This document shows positions 1 through 12,800 of a stretch of 64,000 nt of DNA, piece by piece. Origin of the DNA: Climacteris rufus (lineage: Eukaryota > Chordata > Aves > Passeriformes > Climacteridae); NCBI GenBank assembly GCA_013398175.1, contig VZRZ01006181.1:3098032-3162031 (forward strand). Reading direction: 5' to 3'. The notes below the pieces were generated by a model. It worked only from the letters and a program-made list of their open reading frames with translations, was not told the origin of the DNA and did not search any database. The position numbers and the translations under genes are program-made. Within the stretch, counting starts at the first letter, position 1. Every line of letters begins with the position of its first letter.

Positions 1-1307
1 ATGCTCACACATTAACAAGCAATTGTGGCAAGAGGGGTTGTAGCTTTGGTGGGAATATTCAAGGCAAAATGCCTGTAATACTAGCGGTGACAGCTTTCCT
101 TTGTCTACTTTTCTAGGAACCGAGGTGGTGCATGTACTACAAATGCTAAGAGAAAAAAATTATTAATAATGTTTTATTTGTTCACTATTCAACTTGATTC
201 TTCATATTTAAAAGGCAAAACTATAGTTTCTGCCTGTCAAAATCTAAATAGATGAAAATTTGGTTGAGAACAAGAAAGGAAATGGGAAAGCATTAAAACC
301 AAAGTAAGCAAGATGAAGATAGGGAACGGTGGATTGAGAGATTAAGAAGTTTCTTTTCAGTCTCTTATAAAAGTTAATTTTGAAGATGATATTGGCTCTG
401 TACCCAAACTGGCTAGATGCTTTTCTAAACTGTTCTCTATTTAGATTATTCAGCCAAACTAAGACAAAATCTTCCTTGGAGTAAATGTCTGTAATTTTCC
501 AGTTTCTGTCAAGTAAATAACAGCAGGAGAACATTTGTTTTTATATGATGGCATTCTGGTGCAAGTCAGAACTTGGGATATGCTAAAAAGGGGACAGCTC
601 ATGTTAACTTTTTGCTTTGGGTTCTTTCAGAGGACTGTTTGTCACTATTGGGTAGCAAATGTTCTAAACCACAACCCCAGACAAAACTGTGCGTGGGATT
701 TTAGGAACATTTACAGCCTAAATCTTGAACCAGATTTGGATTTTACAAAGTGACTGCCAGTTTTTTTGATACAAGTAGCTGTACTGTGAAACACAGGATC
801 TAAATTCCTTAAAATACCAATCTAGATACAAATCGTATTTTCGTATATACTCTTTGCATTAACAACTTAGGGTCGTTAAAGTAAGATTCTGATCTCTTCT
901 GGCATAGCTCCAATCCAAAGCTTAAAATCCAGCTTTAATCTGTGTGCTCAGTGTTTACAATTGGCTGGCTCTAAGCTTTATAAAGCCAGATAAACTGATA
1001 GGAAGTCGAAGGCCCAGGAGTGTCATTGGAATTCAGGCCCATCTACACCCGTCTTCATTTGGTTTTGTTAAAAAATTCAGGACTTGAGCTTCTGCAAATG
1101 AGTAGTCAAGTTTACTTGTAGGCTTACAAAAATGATGTCCTCTTACCGAAGACTTTGTGTGTGATTTTTCCAGTTGTGGAAAATCAGTTGTGTTTACACA
1201 GTGGGCAGTCACCTTCGCCAGGGCTCTCACTGTGAGGACAGGGCCCTGCAGAGGACAAGACTCACTCTGTTCTTTCTTGTTTGTTTTTGTCACCTGCTTT
1301 GCCCCAG
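1..1307 (+). other. ZBTB20: ZBTB20 intron (3' part), upstream of the main BTB exon
   Basis: AT-rich non-coding sequence with no recognisable exon. It ends in a good splice acceptor: a T-rich tract around 1268-1300 (tctttcttgtttgtttttgt) and AG at 1306-1307. I looked for the exon encoding the N-terminal extension of the long ZBTB20 isoform and did not see it, so it probably lies upstream of the window. Short ORFs here show no family resemblance. Confidence 0.8.
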
Positions 1308-2915
1308 GTAACATCAGTTGCAAGGGGATGACAGAGCGCATTCATAGCATCAACCTTCACAACTTCAGCAATTCTGTGCTCGAGACCCTCAACGAGCAGC
1401 GCAACCGTGGCCACTTCTGTGACGTGACGGTCCGCATCCACGGGAGCATGCTGCGCGCCCACCGCTGCGTGCTGGCGGCTGGCAGCCCCTTCTTCCAGGA
1501 CAAGCTGCTGCTGGGCTACAGTGACATCGAGATCCCCTCAGTGGTGTCAGTCCAGTCTGTGCAAAAGCTCATTGACTTCATGTACAGCGGGGTGCTGCGG
1601 GTCTCACAATCGGAGGCCCTCCAAATCCTCACAGCCGCCAGCATCCTGCAGATCAAGACTGTGATTGACGAGTGCACAAGGATTGTCTCACAAAATGTGG
1701 GAGACGTCTACCCGGTGATTCAGGATTCTGGCCAAGAGACACCCAGAGGAACCCCCGAATCAGGCACCTCGGGGCAGAGCACCGACACAGAGTCTGGCTA
1801 CCTGCAGAGCCATTCACAGCACAGTGTGGACAGGATCTATTCAGCCCTCTACGCCTGTTCCATGCAAAATGGCAGCGGGGAGCGTTCCTTTTACAGTGGA
1901 GCTGTGGTCAGCCACCATGAAACGGCCCTGGGACTCCCCAGGGACCATCACATAGAAGACCCCAGCTGGATTACTCGGATCCATGAGCGGTCGCAGCAGA
2001 TGGAGCGGTACCTCTCCACCACTCCAGAGACCACACACTGCCGCAAGCAGCCACGCCCTGTCCGAATTCAGACCCTGATGGGCAACATCCATATTAAGCA
2101 GGAGATGGAGGATGACTATGACTACTACGGCCAACAGAGGGTGCAGATCCTTGAGCGCAATGAGTCTGAGGAATGCACTGAGGACACTGACCAAGCAGAA
2201 GGCACTGAGAGTGAGCCCAAAGGGGAGAGTTTTGACTCGGGAGTCAGTTCCTCCATTGGCACTGAGCCTGATTCCATGGAGCAGCAGTTTATGGCTGGTC
2301 TGGGCCGGGATGGGCAGCAAGAACCCTCTCAAACAGATCAAAATGACGTCCCTGCTGATGGCACTCAGCCGCAGCAGCAGCAGCAACATGTAGATGCCAA
2401 CTCTTCCTCCCCAGAGAGAAGCAATGACGTTGAAATGGACAGCAAAGTGCTCACAGTCAATAACAGCACCGAAAAGGGGGCTTTGCAGCCTTCTGTCAAC
2501 ACAACTGTTGCCCAACCATTGCCAACCACACAGATCTACTTACGCCAGACAGAAACCCTCACCAGCAATCTGAGGATGCCACTGACTCTGACCAGCAACA
2601 CTCAGGTCATTGGCACAGCTGGCAACACCTACCTGCCTGCCCTTTTCACCACGCAGTCTGCTGGCAGTGGCCCTAAGCCTTTTCTCTTCAGCCTGCCCCA
2701 GCCTTTAGCTGGCCAACAGACACAGTTTGTGACAGTGTCCCAGCCCGGCCTGTCAACCTTTACTGCCCAGCTGCCAGCCCCACAGCCCTTGGCCCCATCT
2801 GCGGGCCACAGCACAGCAGGTGGGCAAGGCGAAAAAAAGCCTTACGAGTGCACTCTCTGTAACAAGACTTTCACCGCCAAACAGAACTACGTCAAGCACA
2901 TGTTTGTACACACAG
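1308..2915 (+). CDS. ZBTB20: ZBTB20 large coding exon: BTB/POZ domain, linker, zinc finger 1
   Basis: ZBTB20 is a nuclear BTB/POZ C2H2 zinc-finger transcriptional repressor (known family roles include hippocampal CA1 patterning, hepatic AFP repression and glucose homeostasis). The exon follows AG at 1306-1307 and ends before the donor GTAAGAG at 2916. Met1 of the short form is ATG 1328. The preceding bases (reading NISCKG) match the long-isoform junction, so translation can also enter from an upstream exon. Numbering from 1328: BTB domain about 10-120 (FCDVTVRIHG, FRAHR-type MLRAHRCVLAAGSPFF, DFMYSG); acidic/Ser-rich linker about 130-320, including VRIQTL and IHIKQEMEDDYDYYGQ; short polyQ 349-353; Thr/Gln/Pro-rich stretch 380-495; zinc finger 1 with C508, C511, H524 and H528. 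The exon contributes 529 codons plus one base (phase 1). Identity is essentially certain because the sequence is near-identical to mammalian ZBTB20 as I know it. The linker around residues 318-400 seems the most diverged part. Confidence 0.97.
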
Positions 2916-5900
2916 GTAAGAGTACTTCCCTTTGGCTTGTGTACGGAGCCAGGGAAAGTCCTTCACAGCCATGGACTTAGGTTCTGCTTGCCAGCCTGCC
3001 AGCCCCCAGCGCAAACAGGAGGGAGGGGTTATCCGGGGAGTTGGTGTCGCTGAACACTTCCTGAGTTTACCGTGCTGAAGTTGAGCCCCTGCAGAAACAT
3101 GCAGATCCTAAACAGGGGCCTAACTGTGCGTGGTGCAGAAACAAGCTCGTTTTGCTTGGAGTAAAATGTGTCCTGCATCCATCCAAGGATATGGTAAGCA
3201 TTCATTGTACCCTGCAAGCTGACCAGGTAACATCAAGCGGCAGTGAGGAAACTGTAATAGGTCATAAGAAAAACTGTGTCTACTAAGAAAGGGTATCCAC
3301 CTCAGGTTTTACAGCTACAGGGGGTTAAGCTCAAGTGGTGATGAGGTTAAGGTAAATTCATTACTGGTGGAGCTGCAGCAGTAGGTCCAGGCCTGGGTGT
3401 TACACACACTGCCACCTATTTTCTGTATGTCACATACTCCTGTAAGACAGTAAATCTCGAGTTTTGTCAGAAAGTCTTTCTGTACTTCATTGAAGCTGAC
3501 TGCTGTAATCCCCTGTCTCTTGGTAAGTCAGAGGTGTCGCTAGCTGTGAGTACAGAAACATAATGTTCAATGAGAAAATATTTACAGAATACATGTAGAA
3601 CACAATGGAACGCAACATCAGCACCTTTCTGTTTAAAAATGCAGTTGCTTTAGTACATGGTTTATGGTCTGTTGAGACAATATAGGTAACAGTATTTTCC
3701 ACTGAGTCAAAACTGCCTTTTCTAGCTTTGCCATGTTATGAGACTTCAAAGTAAGGAGATATATGTATCTTACATAAAGCAGCTATCATGAGTTCAGGAT
3801 TAACTTTTGCTTGCTTTAGCCCTTGGCTCTTTCTGACATTGGAGAGAAATTCTAGTTTAGAGAAAGAGTAAATATTTCTTTCACCAAGCAGTGGCTTTGT
3901 TAACATAGATCTTAAAATAAATGCTGGGTTTGTGATACATGGAAGAGAACCTGGAAAAATTGCCCAAAATATGTGAGGAATGTAGGTCATGCCTCTCAGT
4001 TGTATGCAATAGACTTCAGTTCCATGTGCATATGTAAACCTTTAGCTTCAGTTTACCTATATTTATCACTTAAATGAAAAACTCCTCTAGACATCTAAAG
4101 CAGACATGTACATGTACCTATACGAAAAGATCAACTTCTCAGGACTGGTACAAAATGTATCATTGCAAGGATCAAGAGTCCTGAATCCCAAGATTACCCT
4201 TTGTGTCTGTTTATCCCTTTGTGTCTGGTTCTCCATATTTCTGTTTTGGATGAGTAACTAAAATATTACATAGATAGAGTTGTTATGCAGAAAAATACTC
4301 CATCCAGGACATAACCAAATATATCTGCTTGCATCCTTATTTTAAAAGCTAGAAAAGTTTTTTCAGAAATAACTTCTCTGAGATTGGGTATTTTATTTTC
4401 CCCACTCCCAGCTGTGCACTGCACTTGGTATTTGGAGTCAGATAAAGAATAGTACTGGAAGACCTGACCTAAAATATTCCTAGCTACTACAAGTAATTCC
4501 AACTGAGGAAATTGATAGGCATCTCCCGTCATGAATCAATATTTTATGCGTGTGGGTCTGAGAATGCCCAAAATAATGTTCTGTGGTGGCAAGGAAAGAT
4601 TTGGGGAGATAAATTATGTCAAAATTCATTTAGGATCTAACTGCTTCCTGGAATGTCTGGGTGAATAATTCCACCTTAACCAACAGAGGGCTAGGCTTCA
4701 GAAAACCCTTATGAAAATAATCTTTATATGTGCAGCCTCAGACAAAGTATGTCTGCTACCTTGTCTAGTGCTGGACAGGATCATTACAAAAATGGAGGAG
4801 AGACAGCTTTTCCCACTGTCAGGGTGACTTTCCTTAGCCCTGTTAAAAGAAGCCAGGCAAAGTGGCTCTGGGAAAGATGCACAGAAAAATGGAGAGCTTT
4901 GGGAGATGCAGATGTTTGAATTAGTCTTTCTGTTTGGAGGGCTCACAAGAGAAGTCCTGGAGGAGTCTAATCATAAACCAGTATTCAATAACCTAAAGGC
5001 TTCCAAGTCTCTGTATGTTTGTGCACTTCCCTAAACTACAGTCTGATGTAGGTTTCCATGGAATGGAAACCAGACTCCCTTTCTTCTTTCACATGGATGC
5101 AAACATACTAGAGGTAGATATTTTCCATGTTCCCTTTAATGTATCCCACACTGTTGTGCAAATACAGTGCTAGGATGCATGCAGTGTCTACACTTTATAA
5201 GCCACCATTGCCTTTTCCTACATATCATGCTGTGTTTAATACTGGACTAAGGGTTGGGAGAGTCATGCCAAGGGGATCACAGCAGGGCACCAACATTGCT
5301 GCCTCCACACCTTTTTAATCCAGGCCACCCATGGCGATGGGATGAGGGGAAATCATATGAGGAGTGGCTGAGGTCCCTTGGCTTGTTCAGCATAGAGAAG
5401 AGAAGATTGAGGGGAGACCTCATTGTGGTCTACAGCTTCGTCATGAGGGGAAGTGCAGGGGCAGGTTTCTTGTCTCTTGTCCAGTGATAGGACATGAGGG
5501 AATGGCATGAACTTGTCTCCAGGTTTGGTATTAGGAAAAGATTCTTCACCCTTTGGTTGGTGTTGTTGGGCACTGGAACAGGTTCCTCAGGGAGAGTGGT
5601 CATGGCACCAAACCTGACAGGTTTTGAGAAGCTTTTGGACAATACTCTCAGGCCCATAGTGTGATTCTTGGGGTGTCTTGTGCAGGGCCAGGAGCTGGAC
5701 TTCGATGATCCTTGAGTCCCTTCCAACTCAGGATATTCTAGGATTCTGTGGTTCTGTGACCTCAGCATCAGCACCAAGCATCCATTATGGCTAGGGTTCA
5801 AAGAGCCACAGAGCCTATAGCTCCAGGAGCACAGGGGCTGGAAAAGGCATGCCAGGGGGCCATGGCCAGGGACTGACATTGCTTTTCCCCCTTTCAACTC

Positions 5901-8143
5901 AGGGTATGAGTTGAATCAGGGTATGATCCTAACATTCCCATATTGCTGTCTAATACCAGCCAAATAATAAAAAAAAAGAAGTAAAAGGAAGAACAGGCGC
6001 ATTTAATTCACTGAGCAAAGTTTTCTCTGACTTCAAGATGAAGAATCATGGGAATAAAGAATCTACAATGCTCACTTAGGAAGCACATACATTTGCATAC
6101 AAAAAAGAAAAACTAAAGTTTTGCAATTCTTGAGAGAGGGGAAATACCAAGAAGGCTTGAAGCTAAGATTAAAAAGCCAGAACCCAGTGTATCTTAGAAA
6201 CATGCAGGCAAAAATTAAGGTTCTTTTATAGCATAGTTTTAACAGGGTCTAGAGTGGAGGCGATCAGCTTTTTACAAACTCTGGGACATGTATTGCCCAA
6301 GGCAAAAATGACCTCAATAAATATAATTAGTCTCTTGTAAGTTAGTGAGACGTTATTCTGACTGACATGCTATCATTTTTCACATAACTGCTCAAGCATA
6401 TTGGCCCGTCTACACTCAACACACCACTGTGTGTGGCAAAGCCATCAGGAAAGTAAGGACTTAGTGTTTTGACCAAGTAAGTAGGGACAAAATCATCACA
6501 AGTGCAAGGAAGAGCAGCAAGTGGATTTCATTGACAGATGTCACCATCATATGTGCAAACCATGAAATCAAAAGAAACAGAGACTTGGGGAGATAAAAAA
6601 GTAGGTCCTTCACATCTAATCCATATTAATTATCTCCTCTTAAAATTGAATACAAGTAGCATATCATAATCTCACTATACAAAGAGTGAATTATATATTA
6701 CCACAGGTGTATCATGGTCCCTGAAGATTGACTCTTCAGGATTTAAAACAGTGCCAAATAGACTGTAAAAAGAAGGAAGCAGGATGTCTGTGGAAGGAAA
6801 AAAAAAAAGAATAGTCTCTGCTAGAGGGGCAATTGCAAAACCACCAAATTATTAACCACTGAGAAAATTATTTTCCTATCAGTGAAACAGAGGATCATTT
6901 TGATTGTTGCACAGCTATGGTACCATCTCTCTCCCTGACAGCTTTGGGATGATGAATTACCACACCTGAAATATACCGCAAGTGATTCAGAAAACACATT
7001 AAAAAGCAGGTTTTAATGGGGCATTCAGGATGTTGGTTATTGTCTATGTTATCAGTGCAGCAGCACGTCATGAAAACATTGCTTGATACCATGAAACATG
7101 AGACTGTGGCCTTGTCTTCCAGAAGAATTCAGAGCATGAGGAGGATCTAAGAGTAGTCTGAACAAACCAGTCATCTGTGTTCAGCTGAGTATTTTTTCCA
7201 GTTCATCCTTGTAGTCACTGGTTTGTCTGGACATGATGAGAGTTCAGTTACATGAGTTGCCATAATCAGTTTTACAACAGTCCTGGGCACACAAGGCAAT
7301 GTGGAAGATTACAGAAGTGTTTTATTATGTCTGGTTTACCTCATGAGGTGTTTTATTTAGTTAGCAGTCAAATCATTTAAGTTTCCTGTCTCTTGCGCTG
7401 GAAGTTTATCTGCTAAGTTGCCCTTTTCATGGTGCTGGCCATCCTAGGCAGTTCTGTGTCCTGAGTTTCCCTTTTCACATACACACTTCAGCTATGACAT
7501 TTGACCAGAAAAGGGAGCAACAAATGAAAACTTCTTACAAAGTGTTGGATTCCTTTGGCAATCTCTAGCATTCCTGTTCTGGGAAATTTAAAGCTATTTG
7601 ACCGAAATGAGTCTGGCACAGGTCAGCTATCTGGTAATCACTGGCTTTGTCCCTGCTTTTATTGCATGCCAGTAAGGAAATGGAGGCGCTGAAAGGTAAA
7701 GTAACATGGCTGAGACCTTCTTGTCTAGAAATGAGCACAAGGAGCAAGGCAGGAGCACGGACAGGAGAAGCTGTGCCATTGAAACTGGGTGTAGATGCCA
7801 GGACCTTTTAACTCTAGTCCTGTCCTTATCAGTGCCTACTGTGTGAACTTGAAGAAATCACCTAAGCTCCTTTTTACTATATGTGGATTAGGAATACCTA
7901 CAGCTCCCTTTGTAAACCATTTTGAAACCTCTGGTTGCAAAAAATGTTGCGAGTCATAATACACTTATTAACAGAACTACTCTTTGTTAGTCAGAGCACC
8001 TCTCCGAAGACCCCCATGAGGCATAACATTAGTTTGTTGCAAAGAGTTCTACCGAACTGGTTTAATTTTATGATTTTTTTTTTTTTTTTGTCTGTTTGTC
8101 TCTCTGTCTTTCTCTCTTTCCCTCTCTCATTGGTCACGGGCAG
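2916..8143 (+). other. ZBTB20: ZBTB20 last intron (5,228 bp)
   Basis: The intron has a GTAAGAG donor at 2916. The acceptor AG at 8142-8143 is preceded by a long pyrimidine tract (T-run at about 8073-8089, then CT-rich sequence to 8129). It interrupts the Gly codon (G|GT) of the linker between zinc fingers 1 and 2, preserving frame (phase 1). It holds a CR1 fragment at 5345-5760. The rest is AT-rich unique sequence with no exon I can support. Confidence 0.93.
5345..5760 (+). mobile_element. CR1 LINE 3'-end fragment, sense
   Basis: A 5'-truncated CR1 retrotransposon. Recognisable consensus-like blocks include 'atgaggagtggctgagg', 'agaggggagacctcattgtgg' (degenerate) and 'ggcactggaacaggttcc'. 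It ends in the 3' tail 'ggattctgtggttctgtga', a degenerate form of the CR1 ATTCTRTG repeat. It lies in the last ZBTB20 intron in the gene's orientation. It is diverged, indicating an old copy with no coding capacity. The 5' boundary is approximate. Confidence 0.88.
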
Positions 8144-8562
8144 GTGAGAAACCACACCAATGCAGCATCTGTTGGCGCTCCTTCTCTTTAAAGGATTACC
8201 TAATCAAACACATGGTGACACACACTGGCGTGAGGGCCTACCAGTGCAGCATCTGCAACAAGCGCTTCACCCAGAAGAGCTCCCTTAATGTGCACATGCG
8301 TCTCCACCGCGGGGAGAAGTCCTACGAGTGCTACATCTGCAAGAAGAAGTTCTCCCACAAGACCCTGCTGGAGAGGCATGTGGCTCTGCACAGTGCCACC
8401 AACGGCACGCCCGGAGCCACCGGCACCGGCGCGAGGGCTGTCCCCGCCGGCGTGGTGGCCTGCACGGAGGGGACCACGTACGTCTGCTCTGTCTGTCCAG
8501 CTAAGTTTGACCAAATCGAGCATTTCAACGACCACATGAGGATGCATGTGTCAGACGGATAA
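8144..8562 (+). CDS. ZBTB20: ZBTB20 terminal coding exon: zinc fingers 2-5
   Basis: This exon encodes the C-terminal DNA-binding region. The first two bases (GT) complete Gly530 from the previous exon, followed by the classical EKPHQC linker. Zinc fingers, numbered from Met 1328: ZF2 C536/C539/H552/H556; ZF3 C564/C567/H580/H584; ZF4 C592/C595/H608/H612; then an Ala/Gly/Pro-rich spacer (about 614-640); ZF5 C644/C647/H660/H664. The protein ends HVSDG at 668, stop TAA 8560-8562. Exon lengths 1588 nt (from 1328) and 419 nt sum to 669 codons including stop, giving 668 aa, the length I recall for the mammalian short isoform. All zinc ligands are intact. Higher GC than its surroundings, as expected for constrained coding sequence. 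Confidence 0.97.
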
Positions 8563-8567
8563 GTAGA

Positions 8568-8582
8568 ATCTCTCTCTCTCTC
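8568..8582 (+). repeat. (TC)n microsatellite just after the ZBTB20 stop
   Basis: A short pure CT run begins six bases after the TAA, at the start of the 3' UTR. A polypyrimidine-tract-binding site is conceivable but not demonstrated. Confidence 0.8.
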
Positions 8583-9652
8583 TTTGTTATGAACAACAAA
8601 AATAGAAACAACAAAAAAAAGCTATGGCACTAGAATTTAAGAAATTATTTTTGTTTCATTTTTACCTTTATTTTCCTCCTTTTTTTTTTGGGTTCATTTC
8701 GTTTTGTTGGTTTTTGTACTACATGAAGAACTGTTTTTTGCCTGCTGGTACATTACATTTCCGGAGGCTGGGTGAATAATAATTTTCCCAGCCTCCCTTG
8801 GATGGTGGCCTTAAGGCCAGGTAGTGCTTCAGGAGCTCCACTGGTTGGATCTCTAGCTACTGGCCTCTAAATACAACCCTTCTTTACTACAAAAAGCAAA
8901 CAACAAAAAAAAAAACCCACAAAAAAATTTTAAAAAAAGCCAGAAAAATAATAAAAAAAAATCTTTTTTCTCACTTGTGAAGAGCACTACAAAAAAAAGA
9001 AACAAAACAAAATATATTACAAATCTACAAGGCCTACTGTCGTTATAAGTACACCGCTTGCAGTGTTTCAATGGACATGATTCACATTGCTGACCGCTTT
9101 TGGACTTCACAGTATCCACTTAGAACTGTGGAATATTTTGCTTCTGGTTTAGCAGCAACCAGAGGAAACAAGGCCCTGCTGGTTTCCACCACGTGTCTGC
9201 TTTCTCACACACACATGCATCCACAAACACACAAAAGGGCTGAGGGGAACGTGAGGCAGTGTGGCTTGGATAGTGTGGAGTCCCTGCAGGGTGAGGAAAA
9301 AGAATCAGAGGTTCCTCACCTGGATTCTGCTCCATCCCACGCTCTCTAGCAGACCCTCCCCGCTGCTTTTCTCGTACCACCACCACCACCTTATAGCAGA
9401 AACCAAGAAGATTCAGACAACGAGCAACGGTGGCTTTTTTGTAATTTATTCAGTGTCTTCGCTGAGCACAGGGCCTCAGCACAATCAAGAGGGACTTTCA
9501 CAGAAGGCAAAGAGAAACACAGAGGAAAATCAAAGATATCAGAGGTTGCAACCTATTGATCTAGGTACAAGAGAAGGGTTAGTTCCCACAATCTTTGCAA
9601 AAAAAAAAAAAGTTGCATCAGGATTTATTCTTGTGGAAGAAAGAGGAATAGA

Positions 9653-9669
9653 GGGTGGGTGGGGAGGGG
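9653..9669 (+). promoter_or_regulatory. G-quadruplex motif in the proximal 3' UTR
   Basis: GGGTGGGTGGGGAGGGG: four runs of at least three G separated by single-base loops, on the coding (RNA) strand. One-base loops are known to give very stable quadruplexes. It sits 7 bases upstream of a candidate proximal poly(A) signal ATTAAA (9677-9682), so a role in alternative polyadenylation is possible but only inferred. Confidence 0.6.
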
Positions 9670-9676
9670 AATAATA

Positions 9677-9682
9677 ATTAAA
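9677..9682 (+). terminator. ZBTB20: Candidate proximal poly(A) signal (ATTAAA)
   Basis: ATTAAA followed by an A-run and then a T-rich stretch (ggacttttttaattc, from about 9700) about 1.1 kb after the stop codon. It would give a short 3' UTR isoform. Weak evidence: the signal lies in A-rich sequence. Confidence 0.3.
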
Positions 9683-9851
9683 AAAAAAGAGTTCTTGGGA
9701 CTTTTTTAATTCAAAATTTTATAGAGGGGCAAAAGTGACGTTTACCAGATAGAATGCTGATTTTTTTAATATATTTACAACAGTATTTGTGTAAAAAAAC
9801 AAAAAAAGTGAGATTGTTAAAAGTAATTTTTCTTTGTTTTNGAGACTGTTA

Positions 9852-9865
9852 AGGTTAGCTAACCT
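9852..9865. repeat. 14-bp perfect palindrome
   Basis: AGGTTAGCTAACCT is its own reverse complement and lies 11 bases after a single ambiguous base (9841). It is immediately followed by a G8-A-G4 run (9879-9891). Function unknown; it could be a dimeric factor site in DNA or self-complementary RNA. Confidence 0.6.
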
Positions 9866-12800
9866 GCTTCCAGATAGAGGGGGGGGAGGGGAGATGATCT
9901 TGATTTTTATTTTAAAAAAAGAGGAAGGATGTTTTCTTAATTTTCTTTTCTAGTATTATTCTCTCTCTTTTCTAATGGAATCAAGAATTACCTGGGTCGA
10001 TGAGGGGCTCTGTGAAGTCATCTGTGAGATTATCTACTAGTGTTTGTGCATCCTGCGGTATCATTTGAACTGCTACTTTGCTTTTTGAATTACATGGTTC
10101 TCCTTTTGGCTCTTACCAAGCTTCTGTTGTTTCTTTTTTTGGTTCCATCTCAGAATTTATTTCTGCTGAAGGAGGTTCCTTTTGAGAAAGAGATTTTTCT
10201 AGCAATGTTCCCTTGATTTGGGGGATGATATAATCTGTAGTCTTTCTTATTTGAAAAAGTAATGGAAGTTTTGGAAGTGTGTAATAACTAGGTTTTCCCT
10301 TCTTTTTGGTCACTGGACAAGAATTATCTGCTGTATTGTTCTCTCATCCCTGCCTTGCTCGCTAGAGAGCTTCTATATTTGTGTGGGAATCTGATCCTGC
10401 CCCGATAATTTGTGCTGATGCCAAAATAACTTAAAATGTTACCATTGCAAATAATCTTCCCTTCGTTTGCAAAAACGTCTGACTGAAGGGCCACATCCCG
10501 CATTCTCTGCATATACAAAGCTATGCAAGGAATGTAGGATCAGTGTGAAAGATTGATTCCTGATCTGCATATGTATGTTGGTGTTTTGTATTTTGTTTTA
10601 TTGTGTTTGGACTGGTGTTCTCCCTAGTTGTCTTCTGTGTATCTGTGTAAGAAGTTTTCCCCCAAAGCCAACTCCCAAAGTACATGGGTCCTTAGTTCAG
10701 TTGGATCAGTGTCTGACACTATCTTTGTCTTGCTCAAAATCCATATGAGGACTTACACCAACTGCACTCTGGACTTCATATTTTAGGCAGAGAAGAAGCA
10801 CCTAACAAAAATATGCAAAAAGAAAAAAAAAAAAAGAAAAATTGCTAGTTTAGCTTTTACTTGTGTCTATATTTAAGTTAAGCTTTCTTAAGTTTACAAA
10901 ACTTTGCTTGTGAACACTGAGCATTTCACATGAGACATTCTTTTATGCTGGACAACTTTCTGAGTATTGACTTGATAGATCTCCATATAAAATTTGGTGT
11001 GTTCTTTACACCTGCACCTTCTCTTTCAGATACCTGTGATTCACTACAGGTTAACTTCATTCATATGTTCTATGCCTGTTCCATTACAATTTATTTTGGG
11101 AAAAATGTCTGACAGGTGGTTCAGTCTCAGAATCTTTCTGTACCCTGCAAAGTATTTTTCAGCAGATGCTAAATGCTGAAGCCCTGATTCTCAGCTGCAA
11201 TACACAGCATAGAGAGACTTTGAGGTGAGTGCCAGAGAAAATGAGTCTCTTGTATGATACCGTCTTTCATTGTTACCAATTTGTTTGGGTAGTTCAAGGG
11301 GCTGGAGAAGGAGCACAAGTTGGTTAACAAATACTGTTCTCATAACCACACTGGTAAAAGCAGTGCTGACACGTAAACCAAGAAGTGAAAAGACAAAGCC
11401 CAAGACACAGAGAGGGAGAACTGATATCTGCCATGTAAAGACACACACAATCTATACAGAAAATAAAGATTCTGGAGACAAGGGTGTGGAAGAAAATGAG
11501 GAAGGTGAACCTAGACAAAAAGATTGAAGGTTTTTCTCTGGGGAAAGGAGTTGGGTTTTTTTTTCTGAGATCTTTAATATCAAAGAATATTCTCCCGTAT
11601 GAGGAACTATTGAAGAATTTTACCCAGCTTAAAAATACATAGCTGCTCATTTGTCATCTGAGGTCTGGGGAAAAGCTGTTTAATTTGCATTTGTAAATCT
11701 GGTGACCTATAGTCAAGATATAGTGTATTCTGGAATATGCTTCTGATACCAGAAGAGAGATGCCAGTAAATAGGAAATAAGAATCAGCATTTACATCTAC
11801 CAAAATTGAAATACTACCCAAATTTTAATCCTTCAGTTTTCATCCTGCTCTAAATCAAAGCATCATCTTTGAAATGCAGATGTTTTATAAGGTCTAATAA
11901 ATTTCAAGTGAATTAAAGATTAGTTGTGAATGAATGAAGGGTGCCAATTAAAAAACCCCCACAGTTCGTAAAGCTAAAGCATGCTAGATTGAATTCTAAA
12001 ACACTTGTCAAAGAATTTGGGACAAGGTCTTCACAAATGACTGCCTATAATATAAAATTATTTTCTTGGACTTCCAGACTTGATTTTGTAAAATATGGAG
12101 CAACTTGCAGCATGACTGCAAATGTAGCTGAAAGTGCTTGTCAGGTCACTGTGAATTAAATGCTCAGACAGAGTCCCCTTTTTCCTTTAAAATGTTAAAT
12201 TCTTCTTACCAATGCTTCCTCCTATCTTTGAAATACTTATTTGCTACTTGGAAACAACTATAATATCCAAATGTTACAGGTGCTTTCAAGCTTCATGTAT
12301 TGCTACAATATGCCTTAGCAGAAAGAATAGCAGTCACAATGATCTGGAAACTGCTGTTGACAATGTTTGGGCGAATCTGTCTCAGTAGGCTTGAAAGGCT
12401 TCCTTCAAAAAACCTGATAAAATGATACAGATGAGAAAATGCAGACTGTAGCACACATCCTCCTGAAGGAGCATGCAATATCCTGCATTCCTTGAGCTTG
12501 ATTCTCACCTTCCCTAAAGCTCTCTTTATATTGCTTTGATAATGGAAAAGGGCATTAAATAGAACATAAATTCAAGCTTACAAGTCAAGGCCTCTCTGCA
12601 AGGCGAAAGTGCAATAAAGGAAGCCTTAGAGTAAATGAGAAGTAAGTGCCTTCTCTTACTGCTGCTGAGGCTGGTGGAGTGAACTGGACATGTAGCAGAT
12701 CTGCCCTGTGGTCCGTCTCACCCAGTACTGCATCTCTGCTATGTGGCCACTTAGAGATGATTTGAATGGAGATGAAAGACCCATGTTAGATTATTACAAA

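Noticed and set aside
1841..2515. 224-codon minus-strand ORF over the ZBTB20 exon
   Set aside because: Antisense shadow of a strongly conserved coding exon, with no family resemblance and no splice or promoter context.
2916..2980. Reading frame of the ZBTB20 BTB exon continues into the intron to a stop at 2980
   Set aside because: A consensus donor (GTAAGAG) lies at 2916 and the next exon restores the exact zinc-finger linker. Read-through would be intron retention, truncating after finger 1.
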